DNA of 64,000 bases from Aliikangiella marina (GTDB taxonomy: Bacteria > Pseudomonadota > Gammaproteobacteria > Enterobacterales > Kangiellaceae). The stretch lies in assembly GCF_007004765.1 (NCBI RefSeq), contig NZ_VIKR01000002.1:434001-498000 (forward strand), in the 5' to 3' direction. The position numbers and the translations under genes were made by a program. Numbering within the stretch: the stretch's first letter is position 1; each line of letters starts with the position of its first letter. A model generated the notes under the pieces. It had not been told where the DNA came from. It worked only from the letters and a program-made list of their open reading frames with translations, and did not search any database. This document shows positions 1 through 12,078 of the stretch, piece after piece.

Positions 1-984
1 ATTTGGATTGGTTTGTTTATGGTGATGTACGGAATTATCTATGCGTTGCTTGAAAATGATGCGCGGCGAATACTTGCCTACTCGATAGTGAATCAGGTCG
101 GGTTTATGGTGTGTGCTGTTGGTATTGGGACTGAGATGGCGCTCAATGGGGCCGCTGCTCACGCATTTGCCCATATTATTTATAAAGCGTTGTTATTTAT
201 GAGCGCTGGGGTTGTTATTTATCGTACGGGTAAACACAAGTGTACAGAACTTGGTGGATTATTCCGCACCATGCCGTTAACTGCTTTTTGTGGCATTATC
301 GGCGCGTTAGCCATTTCTGGCGTGCCATTAACTTCTGGTTTTACGACTAAAACCATGATATCCCAAGCCGCTGCTAATCAAGAACTAGTGGCCGTTTATT
401 TGTTATTGGCAGCAGCATCTGCCGGGGTATTTTTACACGCTGGTATTAAGTTTCCTTGGTTTGTTTTTTATCAAAAAGATTCAGGGTTACGACCCAAAGA
501 CGCACCTTGGAACATGGGTGCTGCGATGATGATTTTGGTGGTCTTCTGTATTGGTATCGGTGTCTTTCCAAACGTTTTCTATCAGTACCTACCTTATCCT
601 GTTGATTATCAGCCTTACACGGCTGGTAAAGTACTGTTTTATTTGCAACTATTACTGTTTTCTGGATTGGCGTTCTTCTTATTATTGCCATTGATGCGTC
701 GAACTGAAACGATAAGTTTGGATACCGATTGGATTTGGCGAGTCTTGCTTTTCCGAATGATGAAGACGATAGGCAGTATTTTAGCGGCAATTGGACAATC
801 GCTGAATGATTGGTTTAAGCGGGTTTCTGCTTATGTTTTGGCGAACGCCAGCCATCACCTCAATGCAGAAGATGTTAATAACGACAAAGAACCTGGTTTG
901 CTCGCGCGATCAAGGCCCATTGGCCGTACCGCGATGTGGATCGCAATACTATTGACCGCTTACGTAATCGCTTATTATTTTTAA
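1..984 (+). CDS. Proton-conducting antiporter subunit, MrpD/NuoN-like (3' part)
   Basis: The reading frame is open at the first base, so this is the C-terminal 327 residues of a longer membrane protein. It has many hydrophobic helices. Segments typical of the proton-conducting membrane transporter family are visible: LAYSIVNQVGFM and, about 30 residues later, HAFAHIIYKALLFMSAG with the conserved lysine of the channel helix. The family includes MrpD-type Na+/H+ antiporter subunits and complex I NuoL/M/N. The loop after the family core and the C-terminal tail with a last hydrophobic helix suggest a free-standing Mrp-type subunit D rather than NuoN. The choice between subunits cannot be settled without the missing N-terminus and upstream genes. 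Confidence 0.8.
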   Translation: MWIGLFMVMYGIIYALLENDARRILAYSIVNQVGFMVCAVGIGTEMALNGAAAHAFAHIIYKALLFMSAGVVIYRTGKHKCTELGGLFRTMPLTAFCGIIGALAISGVPLTSGFTTKTMISQAAANQELVAVYLLLAAASAGVFLHAGIKFPWFVFYQKDSGLRPKDAPWNMGAAMMILVVFCIGIGVFPNVFYQYLPYPVDYQPYTAGKVLFYLQLLLFSGLAFFLLLPLMRRTETISLDTDWIWRVLLFRMMKTIGSILAAIGQSLNDWFKRVSAYVLANASHHLNAEDVNNDKEPGLLARSRPIGRTAMWIAILLTAYVIAYYF

Positions 985-1074
985 TTTGATTGAATAGTCT
1001 TGTTTCGAGTTAATGTTTTAACGTGAAGTGAGTCGATTCAATTTTGCTTAGTATCGTTTTAGAGCAGGGGCTTG

Positions 1075-1251
1075 TTAAGCACCTGCTTTTTCTGCCGCTT
1101 CAATTTGCTCCCATAGTTTTTCTGACTCTGCTGTGAGCTCGCTATATAACGCGATATCGCCTTTACGTTGCGCGTGCATCGCTTTTTCGAGGAGCGCATC
1201 GTATTCTTTTCTCAGTTTTTTGGTGGGGTTTGACTTAAATAATCCAAACAT
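1075..1251 (-). CDS. Small charged protein, DUF6435-like
   Basis: A 58-residue, highly charged, probably helical protein beginning MFGLFKSNP, followed by a Lys/Glu/Ala-rich helix. It resembles the small DUF6435 (Lacal_2735-type) proteins, whose function is unknown. I chose the ATG at 1251 because AGGAAAG lies five bases before it; a TTG 15 bases further upstream is possible but less likely. It stands alone between the antiporter gene and a flavin reductase-like gene on the same strand. Confidence 0.6.
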   Translation of the reverse strand: MFGLFKSNPTKKLRKEYDALLEKAMHAQRKGDIALYSELTAESEKLWEQIEAAEKAGA

Positions 1252-1352
1252 AGTCTTTCCTATCAATTAAAATATTTCAGTAATCAGGTTAAGAAGTTAT
1301 TAACCTTCAAACGAGTGTTGAAGATTAAACGCATTGTCTCGATTGTGGGGCA

Positions 1353-2003
1353 TCACTTGGGATGTCCATCAATGTCTAAATTTTCAATCGCTTTGTCAGG
1401 TTTTGCGTAACTGAGTCTCGAGATTCGTTTTGTCACGTGATAGCTATCTAATCCAGAGACTGCAATTGTTGCCAGTGACTCAATATCCACATAGCCATCT
1501 TGTTTAATCGCATCGTCATCGATGATGATGTTGGTGATTTCACCAATAACCAATTCCGTGTCATTGATTGAAAGGATTTGGTGTTCACGAAGGTCCAATG
1601 AGTATTTCAAACGACTTTCTTTGACAAAAGGGGCGGGGATCGGATCATGATATTCTTCAGTCAATCCTGCTGCTGCAAATTCGCTGATTGCTCGATCATA
1701 ACGCGCTGAAGTTTGATGTGCGCCGCGATAGATTTGTGATGAAACTTGGTTGATTGTGTAGGTTTTCATCTCGAAAATGTTTTCTAAAGTATGCCGTGGA
1801 ACCGAGTGCGGTCGGAATATCATCCCAACAAGGGGGGGGGTTGCGCCGATGTGGAAAACCGAACTGACTATCGAAAGGTTGGTTTGTCCCGCCTCGTTGA
1901 TAGTCCCGATGAGATTAGCGCTTTTAAAGCCAGAAAGACTATTTATCAGCTGAGCACGGTAGCGAGTGTCATAAGTTTCAAGGTGTTGTTTGTTGATAAT
2001 CAT
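1353..2003 (-). CDS. Flavin reductase-like / flavoredoxin family protein
   Basis: 216 residues matching the FMN-binding split-barrel flavin reductase-like family. The N-terminal half carries the family pattern: NLIGTINEAGQTNLSIVSSVFHIGATPPLVG, here broken into NLIGTINEAGQTNLS and SSVFHIGATPPLVG, followed by RHTLENI. Such proteins bind FMN and reduce flavin or transfer electrons in the cytoplasm. A run of nine G on the plus strand (about 1832-1840) lies inside the codons for the TPPL segment. The frame is intact here, but the tract is a natural slippage or sequencing-error point. The substrate cannot be predicted from sequence. Confidence 0.75.
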   Translation of the reverse strand: MIINKQHLETYDTRYRAQLINSLSGFKSANLIGTINEAGQTNLSIVSSVFHIGATPPLVGMIFRPHSVPRHTLENIFEMKTYTINQVSSQIYRGAHQTSARYDRAISEFAAAGLTEEYHDPIPAPFVKESRLKYSLDLREHQILSINDTELVIGEITNIIIDDDAIKQDGYVDIESLATIAVSGLDSYHVTKRISRLSYAKPDKAIENLDIDGHPK

Positions 2004-2141
2004 TAAAAAAGAACCGGAGTTTATTTGATTCTTTTTACGGATCTTAAGACAAACTGGATACTTTGGAGTTAGCCAAAAGTTGTTACATCAGCAAGGGCGA
2101 TAGTTGATGCTCATTTACAGAGACTTTTTTATTCGCCCGCG

Positions 2142-4343
2142 CTAGTCGGCTGAGTCGATGATAAAAATGTCGGCTTCGATAGGTATGCGCCGGTGAACGG
2201 CGATCCGCTGTTGCTTTCGATCGATGCTAAAGCCTTTGCCGGGATAGTGGTTTCGGTCAACCAATAACTTGATAGACTGTGAGGTTAAGTCAAACGCGAA
2301 TATGCCTTTTTCCTGTGAGCGTAAGTCTTCGAAGTAGAGTATTCCGTTTGCTACGGAAAGGCTATTTGAGTCAATGCAAATTTCTGGGGACACTAACACT
2401 TCGTTGGTATAGTCAGCCTCGATTTTCCATAGACCACATTGATTGCGTTTGGAAAAATATAAATTGCCTTGCTTGTCGAATGTTGAATAATATCCCCCTT
2501 GTTCGGTTATTGAACTAGGTTCGCTCATGACGCTTGAGTATGGGACTTTAACCAACTGCCAAGTTTGACCGACCAGCTGCGCGAAAATGATATTATCGAG
2601 TGAATTATCGAAAATCGGATTTGCTGACTGCTTCTCCGATGAACTGTGTTGCCAAAAGGATTCATTTTTTATATTAAAGGACTGAATTTTTCCATCAGAC
2701 TCCCCAACAACATCTTGTCCATCATAAGAGACATGGATTGCACTAAATAAATAAAATTCGCTAGCGTTGGTAATTTGAATTTCTGCAGAATCACCGTTCG
2801 GTAAATGAATTTTTTTATGCCAGACTTGGGGTAATCCGGAACGATCGCTGACATAAAACAAAGACTCACTATTGCCGGTGATGGCAGGCAAATTTTCTTG
2901 ATAGGTAGAATCGGTGGCAATTGAAATTTCTTGTCCTTCAAAATCAAACCAGTCAATACGATTTCGATTGGTCGAAGCGCTAACAAAAGCATGATTGGTC
3001 TTGTCAGGACTTTGCACTAGTCCATAGACTTCGTTGCTGGTCACTGAATAGATTACAGAAGCAATGCGTTTATTGATATCAAATCGATACAAGTATTGTT
3101 GGCCATGATTAAAATAAAATGCACTTCCATCGGCATTCCAGTCGATATCGTAATAAACGCCTTTTTGACTAAAAAGCATTTCAGTTGCGCCTGACTCAAG
3201 GTCCAGCCAATAAAAATCACTTTGTTTACGATTAATATCGTTGATAACGATTGCCGTTTCTTCAGTCGGCGATACTCGTACCAGGTGGAAGCCATTGGCG
3301 CCTTCAACTTGAGTCACGGGTGTCGCTTTGTGTTGAGAAATTTCATAACGCCAGACTTGATAAGGCGCGTTATCGAGGCGATCGGTAAAATAAAATTGAT
3401 TCGCATTATTTCCCCAGCTGACTTGGCTAAGCCCATCGGGATGACAAACCCGAATGAGTTTATTTTCTGTCACTGCCATGAGTCGATTAAAGCGAATTAA
3501 TCGAATCTCACATTGTCCTTGAGCGTATTGCATATAAGCAATTTGTTTAGCGTGTGGAGCCCATGAAGGAGTGCGAATAAATGCAGCATGGGCGACTTGT
3601 GACTCCGGGAGCATCCGTTCACTTGGTACCGTCTTACTATGCGCTTTGTTTTCATCGTCATACGCGAGGAACCTACCTGGCTCTGCCAGTGGTTTAATCA
3701 ATAAACGGGTGGTTTGCGCTCGATAGTCTTGATGAGTATACGCAAGCCACTGGCCATCCGGCGAAAAACTGGGATTTGACTCATTACCCGGGAGTGTTGC
3801 GAATGGCTTTGCAAATCCCGTAAGAGGCGGCGTAGTTGCTGTAGAAGCTTGAAAAAACCAAATGACCGCTCCAATTATCAATAGGCCTAAAACGAGTAAT
3901 CCTATTCTGAGCGGATATTTCGATGAATTAAAAGACGGCTCAGCTTTATGAGCCTGTATCTCTAAGGGACTCCTTGGCAAGCTCGTTGTGGTATTCGTGG
4001 TAGATAACGTTTCTGCGAATGTCGGTAGGACAATTTCGACGGGTTGCAACCATTGATAGCCTTGCTTAGGGAGCGTCTGAATATATTGACGAGGTTTGCG
4101 GTTGTCACCGAGCGATTTTCTTAATTGGGCAATAGTCCAGTTAATGGCGCTTTCCGATACATTGGTGCCTTGCCAGACTTGTTCGATTAATTCTTCTCGA
4201 GTGATCGTTCGTTGCGGATTTTTTAAAAAATACTCAAGCAACGCCAAAATTCTTGGTTCTAGCGCAATAATTTGTTCATCTTTGCGCAGCTGATGCCGAC
4301 TTGAATCAAACATCCACTCGCCGCTAAGGTATTTTTCTGACAT
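2142..4343 (-). CDS. Membrane-anchored winged-helix regulator with PD40 (TolB-like) repeats
   Basis: About 733 residues. An N-terminal OmpR/CadC-type winged-helix DNA-binding domain (about 1-100) includes EPRILALLEYFLKNPQRTITREEL and the wing KQGYQWL. A proline/threonine linker and a single transmembrane helix near 145-165 follow, then a large C-terminal domain of PD40 beta-propeller repeats (for example SFSPDGQWLAYTHQD). CadC-like proteins bind DNA in the cytoplasm and sense through the outer domain. The ATG at 4343 is preferred; a GTG three codons upstream is in frame. The gene is divergent from the outer-membrane barrel gene at 4517, a plausible target. The signal is unknown. Confidence 0.85.
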   Translation of the reverse strand: MSEKYLSGEWMFDSSRHQLRKDEQIIALEPRILALLEYFLKNPQRTITREELIEQVWQGTNVSESAINWTIAQLRKSLGDNRKPRQYIQTLPKQGYQWLQPVEIVLPTFAETLSTTNTTTSLPRSPLEIQAHKAEPSFNSSKYPLRIGLLVLGLLIIGAVIWFFQASTATTPPLTGFAKPFATLPGNESNPSFSPDGQWLAYTHQDYRAQTTRLLIKPLAEPGRFLAYDDENKAHSKTVPSERMLPESQVAHAAFIRTPSWAPHAKQIAYMQYAQGQCEIRLIRFNRLMAVTENKLIRVCHPDGLSQVSWGNNANQFYFTDRLDNAPYQVWRYEISQHKATPVTQVEGANGFHLVRVSPTEETAIVINDINRKQSDFYWLDLESGATEMLFSQKGVYYDIDWNADGSAFYFNHGQQYLYRFDINKRIASVIYSVTSNEVYGLVQSPDKTNHAFVSASTNRNRIDWFDFEGQEISIATDSTYQENLPAITGNSESLFYVSDRSGLPQVWHKKIHLPNGDSAEIQITNASEFYLFSAIHVSYDGQDVVGESDGKIQSFNIKNESFWQHSSSEKQSANPIFDNSLDNIIFAQLVGQTWQLVKVPYSSVMSEPSSITEQGGYYSTFDKQGNLYFSKRNQCGLWKIEADYTNEVLVSPEICIDSNSLSVANGILYFEDLRSQEKGIFAFDLTSQSIKLLVDRNHYPGKGFSIDRKQQRIAVHRRIPIEADIFIIDSAD

Positions 4344-4516
4344 ATGACACACAAATGGTTTTGATATAACCAGTTTAACTCATTGAATTTCTTATACAAA
4401 TATTTTCCTCACAAAAAACAATCAGTCTCCTAAGGACTTTCTTCGAGAAAAAATTAATATTCCTTCCCATATTCCAACCCAGACATTGAGATTAAGAATC
4501 GAATAGGAGATTTAAT

Positions 4517-5113
4517 ATGAATAAGGTTTTAAAGTGGTGTGTTTTAGTGAGCATATTTAACTTGGCAGCGATAGGGCTAAGTCCAGCAAAAGCCAATGAA
4601 TTTGGCTATTTAGAGGCACAAGTCACTCAAGTCTCTCAGAGTGACGTGACTGCGGATACCGGATATGGAATCGAACTTTCAATTCCTTTAAGCGAAAAGT
4701 GGTACTTGATTGGCAGTAATATCCAGAGTGAGTTAATCAGTGACATTGGCGTTGAAATGGATTTCACCAATTGGTATTTGGGGGCGGGCCGTCATTGGAC
4801 GATTTCCCCCACATCGACGCTTTATTTGCAACTGAGCGCTGAAACTCAAAAGCTTGCGGCAGATATTGGTAGAACAGACAGAAGAGGCGCATCTTTTGAG
4901 TTAGGTAATCATTATCGAGTCAATGACAATTGGGTGCTTACGGCTTATGGCCGCTATTCCGATATTAATATCGCCTCAATGAACGACAGAAGCGATGAGT
5001 TTTATTTTGGTGCCCGATTGAGTTATCAGTTTAAACCAAACCTTGAGATTGGGTTCGGTTATGAGAGCGGAGACTTTAGTCGAACCGAGCTAGGTTTGCG
5101 ATTTCGCTTTTGA
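4517..5113 (+). CDS. Small outer-membrane beta-barrel protein
   Basis: 198 residues with a signal peptide (about 1-26, ending SPAKA-NE) and a mature part of alternating hydrophobic strands. It finishes LGLRFRF, a terminal aromatic residue as recognised by the BAM machinery. Strand-like segments such as WYLGAGRHWTI, FYFGARLSYQF and EIGFGYESGDF suggest an 8- to 10-strand OmpX/OmpW-sized barrel. AGGAGA lies eight bases before the ATG. It is divergent from the PD40 winged-helix regulator. No specific function is recognised. Confidence 0.75.
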   Translation: MNKVLKWCVLVSIFNLAAIGLSPAKANEFGYLEAQVTQVSQSDVTADTGYGIELSIPLSEKWYLIGSNIQSELISDIGVEMDFTNWYLGAGRHWTISPTSTLYLQLSAETQKLAADIGRTDRRGASFELGNHYRVNDNWVLTAYGRYSDINIASMNDRSDEFYFGARLSYQFKPNLEIGFGYESGDFSRTELGLRFRF

Positions 5114-5157
5114 TTGTTACTCGGTTTAATCGGTAACAATTGAGATACTTTTACCAA

Positions 5158-5180
5158 ACCACTCATTCGGAATGGGTGGT
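5158..5180 (+). terminator. Possible hairpin after the barrel gene
   Basis: ACCACTCATT pairs with AATGGGTGGT around a three-base loop, with one G-T pair. It starts 45 bases after the stop codon. No U-run follows, so it is only a weak terminator candidate. Confidence 0.35.
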
Positions 5181-7771
<2,591 letters not shown>

Positions 7772-7838
7772 ACCATTCCGAGATACTGACGAGTTAATCG
7801 TCTCAATACGAGCAAAAATCAGTCTGCAGTAAAGTTAA

Positions 7839-7867
7839 ATGCCACCCAGTTACGGGTGGCATTTTTT
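7839..7867 (+). terminator. Rho-independent terminator of the protease gene
   Basis: ATGCCACCC pairs perfectly with GGGTGGCAT around AGTTAC, followed by TTTTTT. It lies about 70 bases after the protease stop codon. Confidence 0.9.
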
Positions 7868-7875
7868 CCTTTTTA

Positions 7876-7908
7876 GCTCCACCCAGTTATGGGGGCATTT
7901 TTTTATTT
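7876..7908 (+). terminator. Decayed tandem copy of the same terminator
   Basis: A second segment repeats the CCACCCAGTTA block of the preceding terminator. Its 3' arm is changed to GGGGGCAT, followed by TTTTTTTATTTT. The stem is weakened to a few pairs, so it looks like a duplicated, eroding terminator. Confidence 0.5.
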
Positions 7909-8171
7909 TAATACCTTGGTTAATCCCTCGATCACGCATCTTACTTAGCCTAAAGGCTAACCTAATACCGCCAAAAATTGTTTCAAATTCGATATTGAGC
8001 ACCCATCTAAAGGCACCGAGTCAGTCTTTTCGTTCTTGATAGTCTTACGCTAAGTGACTGAAAAATATAGCGTTCAAGTTTCTTCAAATTGATTCAAGTT
8101 ATTTTCAAGCTTGTATTGGCCAAGCCCATTATCTTTGTTTCACATTCACCAAGAAATAAAAGGAATTCAAG
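7909..8171 (+). other. Intergenic region before the exported-protein operon
   Basis: About 260 bases with no coding frame I would defend; it presumably carries the promoter of the operon starting at 8172. AGGA stands nine bases before that start codon. Confidence 0.4.
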
Positions 8172-8570
8172 ATGAAGAAATTATTTGGGTTAGTGTTGAT
8201 ATTCAATTGTTTTTTGTTAACTCCGCTCCATGCGAGCGAAGAACGTCACATTCACGTCAACGGTGAGCATTTAGATAGACAAGATATTGTCTTGATGGAC
8301 CAGCTATTTGGCAAGACGGTTGCAAACGGTTTTTATTGGATTAATTTTCAAACGGGTCATTGGGGGCTAGAGGCAAATGATGAACCGTTGGGGGTTATCG
8401 AGGTAATTCGGCAAAATTATTTGCAGCAAGTCGCTCAACAAAGCCAGTCGAATGAGGCCAAACCGGAGATTAATATGTCGCAAAATGGCCGAGTTGTGAG
8501 TGGTAAGCTCAATGGTCAAGAATGTACTTTTGTCTCAGTCGGTGGAACAACCGTCAAGTCCTGCGATTAG
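8172..8570 (+). CDS. Small exported protein of unknown function
   Basis: 132 residues with a signal peptide (1-21, ending PLHAS-EE). The mature protein has a Tyr/Trp-rich stretch NGFYWINFQTGHWGLEAND, a pattern seen in small secreted proteins where aromatic-glycine turns repeat. Two cysteines close to the end (NGQECTF and KSCD) could form a disulfide. It is the first gene of a co-directional run of five exported proteins; the next start is 20 bases downstream. I do not recognise a family. Confidence 0.65.
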   Translation: MKKLFGLVLIFNCFLLTPLHASEERHIHVNGEHLDRQDIVLMDQLFGKTVANGFYWINFQTGHWGLEANDEPLGVIEVIRQNYLQQVAQQSQSNEAKPEINMSQNGRVVSGKLNGQECTFVSVGGTTVKSCD

Positions 8571-8590
8571 TAAAATCTTGGGGATTTGAC

Positions 8591-10735
8591 GTGAATAAGA
8601 CCTTTAATAAATTACCGTTTTGTTGCGCACTGGTATCGATTCTCGGGATTGCTTCTCAAGCGATTAAAGCGAACTCGACCTACCAGCTAAATCGCATTGT
8701 TGATGATTTAGGAAATGAAATACCTGAATGGATTGAACACAATCGCGCGTTTACGATTATGCTTGATGTTCAAGATGATTTAGAAAACACGCAACAAGAA
8801 AATTTTAAAATCACACCACAGTTTGAAGTGATGTTAGGTGATCATGATGTTTCTTCAATGTTCATTTATAAAAATGGTCAGTTGCAATATTTAGGCAGGA
8901 CGCCACTTCCCCATGGTGAACATCTTTTACAGATTAGCTTCAAATCAACCGATTCGATAATTTTTGTTGGTGAAGCGAGTTTGAATATCCTTTCACCAAG
9001 TGGGTTTAAACAAGCAAGTTGGACACCGAGATTAGAACTAAACGTCAATTCGCAGCTTGATGAGTCAGAGTTAGGTGATTCTCCTCCGTCAGAAGATCCG
9101 CGGTTCACTCAGGCGAACGCCAACTTTGGAATTACTTCGCATCATGAAAATGACCAGCTAGCAGTGAGCTCATCATTCAATTTTTTTGCGACGACAGAAC
9201 AAGAAGAAGCGGTCCAGTTTGCGAGTAAAGCGAACAATGCCGATAAGATTGATTTAACGGATTACCAAGTGGATGTCAGTCTTGGTAATCATCAGTTATC
9301 CCTAGGGCACACAAGCTATGGTAGTAATCCGTTGCTCATTGATAGTTTGTCTCGTCGTGGGGTGAGCTGGTCATATGAAAATGAATCGTCATTAAGTTTT
9401 TCGGGAGCGATGCTCAGCGGCGTTGATTTGACGGGTATCGATAACTTTACCGGCTTGTCTGATTATCAAAAAGAGTACGTGAATGCTTTGGGATTTGGTG
9501 TCAATGCTTTGACCGACGCTCGAATATCATTGCGTGTTGAGGGCTTTATTATGGAAGCGGTCAAGTCATCAGCATCCGACTTTGGTCTTGGTGAAATTTC
9601 CAGTGCAGAGGAAAATAGAGGGGTTGGGTTTAAAGTTATCACCAATGACGCACAAGGTAAGCTCAGTGCCGAACTCACTATCGCTTTGAGCCAATATACT
9701 AATCCTGACGACGATAGTTTAGATTTTGGTGATGATTTAGTTGAGCTTGAAACCGAAGAGGCAATTGCTCACAATTTTATATTTTCTTATCAATTGTTTG
9801 ATGATTGGCAGCTACCATGGGGATCAATCGCTGGATTAACTTTGTCTGGTTCGCATTACAAAGCAGAACCATTTTATCAAACGCTAACGGCTTATATACA
9901 AGCGAATGTCGAAACTAAACAGCTGGGTGGCCAGTACCAATTGGGCGATGTTTCAGGCGCTTTCAGTAGCCAAAGCTCCCAAGATAACTTAGATAACATT
10001 GTCACTATTCTAACGACGCGGACGGAATCAGATGTCTTTAATGCTAGTTTCCCACTAATGCAAATCCTGCAAGGAGATGACGAGGAAGCTAATAGTCCAT
10101 GGTTACCCAACATCGACTATGCCTTTCAATCGGTTCATCAATTTGCTATCAACGCACCGGATGAAGCACTCAGTGGGTTTAATGACAACAGTCACTTACC
10201 CGATCAGTTTACTAAGTCTCATAGTTTATCGACTAGTTGGCAAATTGAGCAACACTCGTTAGCTTTGCAGTCCAATTATTCAGATCAGGATAACCGGCAA
10301 ATCGGTCGGGACACCGCAGATTTTTCAAACCTTCAACATGCACTAACCTTCAACTATACCCAAAGTGAAGCAACTCAGTGGAGTTTTTCGATTGGCCGTA
10401 ATCGTCAGCTAGATAAAGAGCTTAATAAAATCCAGTATTCAAATTCATTCAATTTATCCTACAACTGGCAATCACAATCAGGGCTTTCAATCAATGCCAA
10501 TTATGGGGTTAGCAAAGACGAAGATTCACTGGAAGAGTCAGAAAACACATCAACCACCGCAGACTTCGGTGTGGTTAAGCGTTTAGCGAGAGGTGAATGG
10601 TGGTTACCTGCGGAAGGTAGCTTGAGCTTCAGAGTAACCTATAACGATTCTGAATCAATCGACCGAGTCTTTGATCAGATGAGCCGGTTTGGTAATACAG
10701 TTGCATTGCTTGGATTTAATTTAAGTTTTCAGTAG
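8591..10735 (+). CDS. Large exported protein, probably an outer-membrane beta-barrel
   Basis: About 714 residues from a GTG at 8591, with TTGGGG seven bases upstream; the longer frame from 8522 would bury the signal peptide. The signal peptide ends near ASQAIKA-NS. An N-terminal region of about 150 residues is followed by many alternating amphipathic strands, ending LGFNLSFQ. This suggests a large barrel that scaffolds or exports the products of the neighbouring genes, but I see no motif that names the family. It sits between two exported-protein genes with 10- to 20-base gaps, so co-transcription is likely. Confidence 0.7.
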   Translation: MNKTFNKLPFCCALVSILGIASQAIKANSTYQLNRIVDDLGNEIPEWIEHNRAFTIMLDVQDDLENTQQENFKITPQFEVMLGDHDVSSMFIYKNGQLQYLGRTPLPHGEHLLQISFKSTDSIIFVGEASLNILSPSGFKQASWTPRLELNVNSQLDESELGDSPPSEDPRFTQANANFGITSHHENDQLAVSSSFNFFATTEQEEAVQFASKANNADKIDLTDYQVDVSLGNHQLSLGHTSYGSNPLLIDSLSRRGVSWSYENESSLSFSGAMLSGVDLTGIDNFTGLSDYQKEYVNALGFGVNALTDARISLRVEGFIMEAVKSSASDFGLGEISSAEENRGVGFKVITNDAQGKLSAELTIALSQYTNPDDDSLDFGDDLVELETEEAIAHNFIFSYQLFDDWQLPWGSIAGLTLSGSHYKAEPFYQTLTAYIQANVETKQLGGQYQLGDVSGAFSSQSSQDNLDNIVTILTTRTESDVFNASFPLMQILQGDDEEANSPWLPNIDYAFQSVHQFAINAPDEALSGFNDNSHLPDQFTKSHSLSTSWQIEQHSLALQSNYSDQDNRQIGRDTADFSNLQHALTFNYTQSEATQWSFSIGRNRQLDKELNKIQYSNSFNLSYNWQSQSGLSINANYGVSKDEDSLEESENTSTTADFGVVKRLARGEWWLPAEGSLSFRVTYNDSESIDRVFDQMSRFGNTVALLGFNLSFQ

Positions 10736-10745
10736 GAAATGAAAA

Positions 10746-12074
10746 ATGAAAACAATCGTGAATATTTTAGTATTAGTCTTTTGTTGGTTAAGTTGTCATG
10801 TTCTTGCCGTTACGGGGCGCCATCCAACGGGTGTGAATGTCAATACTAATGGTCCAACGACAGTGGTTATTACTTTCCAAAATCTCGAGGCAAACGAGCA
10901 ACCCGTCAATGCCTTTTGGTGTGGCGATGTAACCGCTACAGGCGTAGTTATCGGAAACAATCCTTGTGTCAGCGGAACATTACTGGGTTATTTACCAGAC
11001 CGTTATAACTTAGCTCGTATTCAAGGTGAGAGTGGTTTTGTTCCGGGTGCTGGGACTGATTTACCTGGCGGTACTCCGGGTACGCCGGGTAGTATGACAC
11101 GTAACATGAATGATGTGATGAGTATTCCTGAAGCTGTCGTGAGACGAGCCTATCAGGAGGCACAAAGAGGTGCTTCTTCAGAATTCTATTACATTCGTCA
11201 GTTTGTTAATAATGGTATCAATACCTTTGTTACGGTTACCTGTCGCTTAGCAGGTGGTGGTGCGAGAACGCCTTTGTCGCTGACTCGTGTTGATCTTGAT
11301 TTTGATCAAGCAAGTTTTAGAAAGTCGATTACTCAAGTAGAGCAAAATACCCTCTTAGAAAAATTTTCGGCGAGCATTCGCTATAACGGTACGGGTTTGC
11401 TAAAAGGACGTTGGGAAGTGGTCATGCCCGGAGAAACCCCGCCGACAACTTTTGACCTTTTGTCTGAAGGTAGCTTGTCAATTGAAGATCGACCCTTGCA
11501 AAAACGATATCGATTAGTCTCTCGATTTCAGAAATTTTTACCACCGAATGGGACAGCACTTATACCAGGTCCCGATCCAAGATTATTGCCAACTAATGAA
11601 GCCGGCTTGTATCAAATTTTATTTCGAGTAGAAGCCTCCAATGATAAAGAGGGCAATACTGATACGTTAGGTGGCATTGTTAGTACCGGCGGTTCAGCGG
11701 GTTTTTCAATGCCAACGCTAAAGTATTTTGTTGGTCATAGCCCTGTCGTGGAAGTAGTGAGCACAGAGCGAAACATTACTCTGATTACCCCACAAAACGA
11801 GCAATCTCTTAGTAAAGAAAAAATTAAGTTTAGTTGGTTCCCGGCTGAAGGTGTTGCCACTATCTCCATGTATCGTCTCGAACTTTATGAAGTCATTGGT
11901 GAAAAACGATTAATTGGAACGGCAATGATTAAACCTCAGGAAAATAATTATCAGCCTGGCGAAAAGTTTAAGAGGAAATTAACTGGAACGATATTGTGGC
12001 GGGTTATTGGTTTAAATAAACAGGGGGTCGTTGTTTCAAACAGCCCCATTAGAAAATTGACGATACAGGAGTAA
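10746..12074 (+). CDS. Exported protein with C-terminal fibronectin-like domain
   Basis: 442 residues. The signal peptide ends near CHVLA-VTG. The N-terminal half has a Cys pair (FWCGDV and NNPCVSG) and a Gly/Pro-rich turn region. The C-terminal 90 residues look like a fibronectin type III-type sandwich (ITLITPQNEQSLSKEKIKFSW, in two parts, then YRLELYE and ILWRVIGLN), which often binds surface partners. AGGAAATGAAAA precedes the ATG, and the gene starts 10 bases after the barrel gene. Family not recognised. Confidence 0.65.
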   Translation: MKTIVNILVLVFCWLSCHVLAVTGRHPTGVNVNTNGPTTVVITFQNLEANEQPVNAFWCGDVTATGVVIGNNPCVSGTLLGYLPDRYNLARIQGESGFVPGAGTDLPGGTPGTPGSMTRNMNDVMSIPEAVVRRAYQEAQRGASSEFYYIRQFVNNGINTFVTVTCRLAGGGARTPLSLTRVDLDFDQASFRKSITQVEQNTLLEKFSASIRYNGTGLLKGRWEVVMPGETPPTTFDLLSEGSLSIEDRPLQKRYRLVSRFQKFLPPNGTALIPGPDPRLLPTNEAGLYQILFRVEASNDKEGNTDTLGGIVSTGGSAGFSMPTLKYFVGHSPVVEVVSTERNITLITPQNEQSLSKEKIKFSWFPAEGVATISMYRLELYEVIGEKRLIGTAMIKPQENNYQPGEKFKRKLTGTILWRVIGLNKQGVVVSNSPIRKLTIQE

Positions 12075-12078
12075 TTCA

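Noticed and set aside
446-790. Minus-strand frame inside the antiporter gene
   Set aside because: Antisense shadow of a conserved membrane protein.
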